Shown here: positions 62,611 through 64,000 of the stretch, piece after piece
Layout: the number at the start of each line of letters is the position of its first letter
Numbering within the stretch: the first letter of the stretch is position 1
Origin: Actinokineospora xionganensis
Lineage (GTDB): Bacteria; Actinomycetota; Actinomycetes; Mycobacteriales; Pseudonocardiaceae
Length of the DNA stretch: 64,000 nt
Direction: 5' to 3'
NCBI RefSeq assembly: GCF_014323725.1
Contig: NZ_JABVED010000005.1
Span: forward strand, 248,045-312,044
Position numbers and translations under genes: made by a program
The notes under the pieces: model-generated
What the model saw: only the letters and a program-made list of their open reading frames with translations
Database searches by the model: none
What the model was told of the DNA's origin: nothing

Positions 62611-63558
62611 GTGAAAACCAATTCTCAGCGCGGTCGCCGGTGGGCCCTGGGTGTGGCCTTGGTCGCGACGGCCGCGTTCCTGGTTCACATCGGCTTCGGG
62701 ATCGACGGACCCCGACCGGGCGGCGACGACACCTCCGGGGTGGACGGGCCCGAGGATCTGCGTCAGGACCTGGCGGACTACGTCGCCGCGCTGCGCGACG
62801 ACGCGCCCTATCGGACCCCGCGCCGGGCGGAGAGCCTGTTGCTCGCCGAGACCATCGACCAGCTCAGCCAGGGCACCGTCGCGGATGTCTCCGCCGTCGC
62901 CAGACGGGTGGACGACCTCGGGTACCGGGTGCGCGCGGGCATCGACAGCTCGACCGGCCGGTCCTTCCTGTTGGCCGCCGACGCCTCGGATGACGAACGC
63001 GCCTGGGGCATGTACGTCATCGACCTGTCGCGACCCACCCGCCTCGTCGTCGAGGTGCCCCACCCGGCGTTCGACCTGCACACCGAGGAAATCGGGTTGG
63101 AACTGTTCCGTCGGACACCGGGCGCCGTCCTCGCCGTCGCGGGCACCCACCGGCGCGTCGACGACGGCGCGGGCGACGTCGCGCACCGCTCGGACTCGAT
63201 GTTCCACGTGGTCACGGCGCGGCTGGCCGAGCGTGGCCTCCCGCAAGTGCAACTGCACGGTTTCCACGACGGGACGCTGGACAAGGCCGACATCGTGTTG
63301 TCCGCGGGTGTCGGCCGGGCGGGCGCCGGGCTGCGCCGGGCGTCGGAGCGACTCGACGAGGCCGGCATCCGCGTGTGCGAGGCGTGGTCGGACCACTGCG
63401 GGGCGCTGGAGGGCAGGCGCAACCAGCAGGGCATCCACGCCGCGGAACAGGACGCGCCGTTCGTGCACGTCGAGATGAACCGATCGCTGCGCGAGGACCG
63501 GGAAGGCCGAGCCGAGGCGGTCCGTATCCTCGCCGAGGCCGACCTCGCCCGCGACTGA
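62611..63558 (+). CDS. Putative exported hydrolase of the polyglutamate locus
   Basis: A 315-residue protein with an N-terminal signal or anchor (about 10-27) and an outer domain. VVEVPHPAFDLHTEEIGLELF, then AVAGTHRR, AHRSDSMFHVV and QLHGFHD give clustered His, Asp and Glu residues like a zinc amidohydrolase or polyglutamate hydrolase active site; the family is not recognised with certainty. GTG 62611 is chosen for its -10 at 7 nt; GTG 62584 and ATG 62593 are alternatives. Divergent from the capB operon. Confidence 0.7.
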   Translation: MKTNSQRGRRWALGVALVATAAFLVHIGFGIDGPRPGGDDTSGVDGPEDLRQDLADYVAALRDDAPYRTPRRAESLLLAETIDQLSQGTVADVSAVARRVDDLGYRVRAGIDSSTGRSFLLAADASDDERAWGMYVIDLSRPTRLVVEVPHPAFDLHTEEIGLELFRRTPGAVLAVAGTHRRVDDGAGDVAHRSDSMFHVVTARLAERGLPQVQLHGFHDGTLDKADIVLSAGVGRAGAGLRRASERLDEAGIRVCEAWSDHCGALEGRRNQQGIHAAEQDAPFVHVEMNRSLREDREGRAEAVRILAEADLARD

Positions 63559-63610
63559 CCTCACTGGCCGTCCGGACCAGAACCACCCGACCTGAAGGAG
63601 AACCGCCGCG

Positions 63611-64000
63611 GTGCGCACTGCCCTCGCCCGATACAAGTGGCTCGTCGCGGTCGTCGTCGTGGTGGCCTTGGTGACGGCCCTGATCGTCCACGTGAGGTCG
63701 GGCGACGACTGTGAAGGCTGCCTGCGCGCGCAAGGTGGGAGCACCATTGAAGCGAAGATCGCGGTGGTGGGCGAGTCCGGCGAGCCGATCAAGGGCGCCA
63801 AGGTCACCCTGCACGGCATAGCCGAGGCAGAGGGCGTGCTCAGCACCGACGACCGCGGCGTCGCGACCGTGCCCGTGCTGTCGGGGCCCGCTGTCGCCGT
63901 CATCGAGGCAGACGGCCACCTCACCGAGCCCATCTCGATCGGGTGGTCGGATTCGGGCAAGGAAATGTCGGTCCGGCTGTTCGCCCGCACCCCCAACCGG
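63611..64000 (+). CDS. Membrane-anchored protein with Ig-like domain, partial (possible CapA)
   Basis: Starts at GTG 63611, 52 bp after the hydrolase, behind AAGGAGA, and runs off the window after 130 codons. One membrane segment (about 10-28) is followed by CEGC and a carboxypeptidase-regulatory-like beta domain (GEPIKGAKVTLHG, STDDRGVATVPV). Position in a CapB/CapC locus lacking CapA suggests that a CapA/PgsA-type metallophosphatase domain may follow outside the window; that is a guess. Confidence 0.7.
   Translation, partial: MRTALARYKWLVAVVVVVALVTALIVHVRSGDDCEGCLRAQGGSTIEAKIAVVGESGEPIKGAKVTLHGIAEAEGVLSTDDRGVATVPVLSGPAVAVIEADGHLTEPISIGWSDSGKEMSVRLFARTPNR

Overview
This window comes from a high-GC actinomycete, most likely a member of the Pseudonocardiales. 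That placement is inferred from gene content: a WhiD/WhiB3 regulator, a complete conservon (cvnABCD), an XRE/DUF5753 plus DUF397 pair, Ku, a tandem glycine riboswitch before gcvT, and many genes that look leaderless. No rRNA, intact tRNA, CRISPR array or replication origin was seen.

Layout. 1-123: 3' end of an IS200/IS605-type tnpB and its right end, stopping on the stop codon of a TetR gene. 120-3177: TetR, acyl-CoA dehydrogenase and alpha-methylacyl-CoA racemase (branched acyl-CoA catabolism). 3504-5307: small membrane protein, hypothetical protein, lytic transglycosylase. 5308-10140: accessory-looking block with a DUF4143 ATPase behind three 23-bp-phased repeats, a frameshifted XRE/DUF5753 gene, a DUF397 protein, two small membrane proteins and a GTPase gene broken by three frameshifts. 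10224-12661: polyamine genes speE-speH-ornithine decarboxylase. 12781-14771: acetate-type symporter with DUF485 partner. 15604-20499: conservon. 20503-22437: Tat-exported PI-PLC and two small genes. 22441-26794: second TetR with two acyl-CoA dehydrogenases and a zinc alcohol dehydrogenase, the last preceded by a 163-bp imperfect palindrome. 26836-29393: GNAT, membrane protein, PQQGG-repeat protein. 29579-32081: cobalt/nickel ECF transporter. 32122-36731: glycine riboswitch, gcvT, gcvH, glyA, sdaA. 36823-41501: Ku with a coupled Cys-rich miniprotein, whiD, a SigB/F-type sigma factor, a hydrolase, lpdA. 41850-50128: a 2613-residue secreted RHS polymorphic toxin and its likely immunity gene. 50173-51456: cupin, small protein, SRPBCC protein. 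51489-55117: ferric-iron ABC transporter under an IdeR-like iron box. 55275-56128: ohr/ohrR. 56168-57268: broken and remnant genes. 57269-64000: a poly-gamma-glutamate-type (CapB/CapC) operon with a double-HAMP membrane sensor and an NlpC/P60 protein, facing a divergent hydrolase and the start of a possible CapA-like gene.

How the parts connect. Both acyl-CoA dehydrogenase loci sit opposite a TetR gene across a palindromic operator candidate. Glycine sensed by the riboswitch would induce the T- and H-proteins; glyA and sdaA convert the one-carbon product through serine to pyruvate, and lpdA (about 5 kb on) could supply the L-protein, while gcvP is absent here. A SigF-type promoter precedes whiD, next to a SigF-family gene. 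Iron import and peroxide defence are neighbours.

Quality note. Five apparent single-base indels, most in G/C runs, break three otherwise convincing genes, and a fourth gene carries an early in-frame stop. These may be real decay or sequencing error; raw reads would decide.
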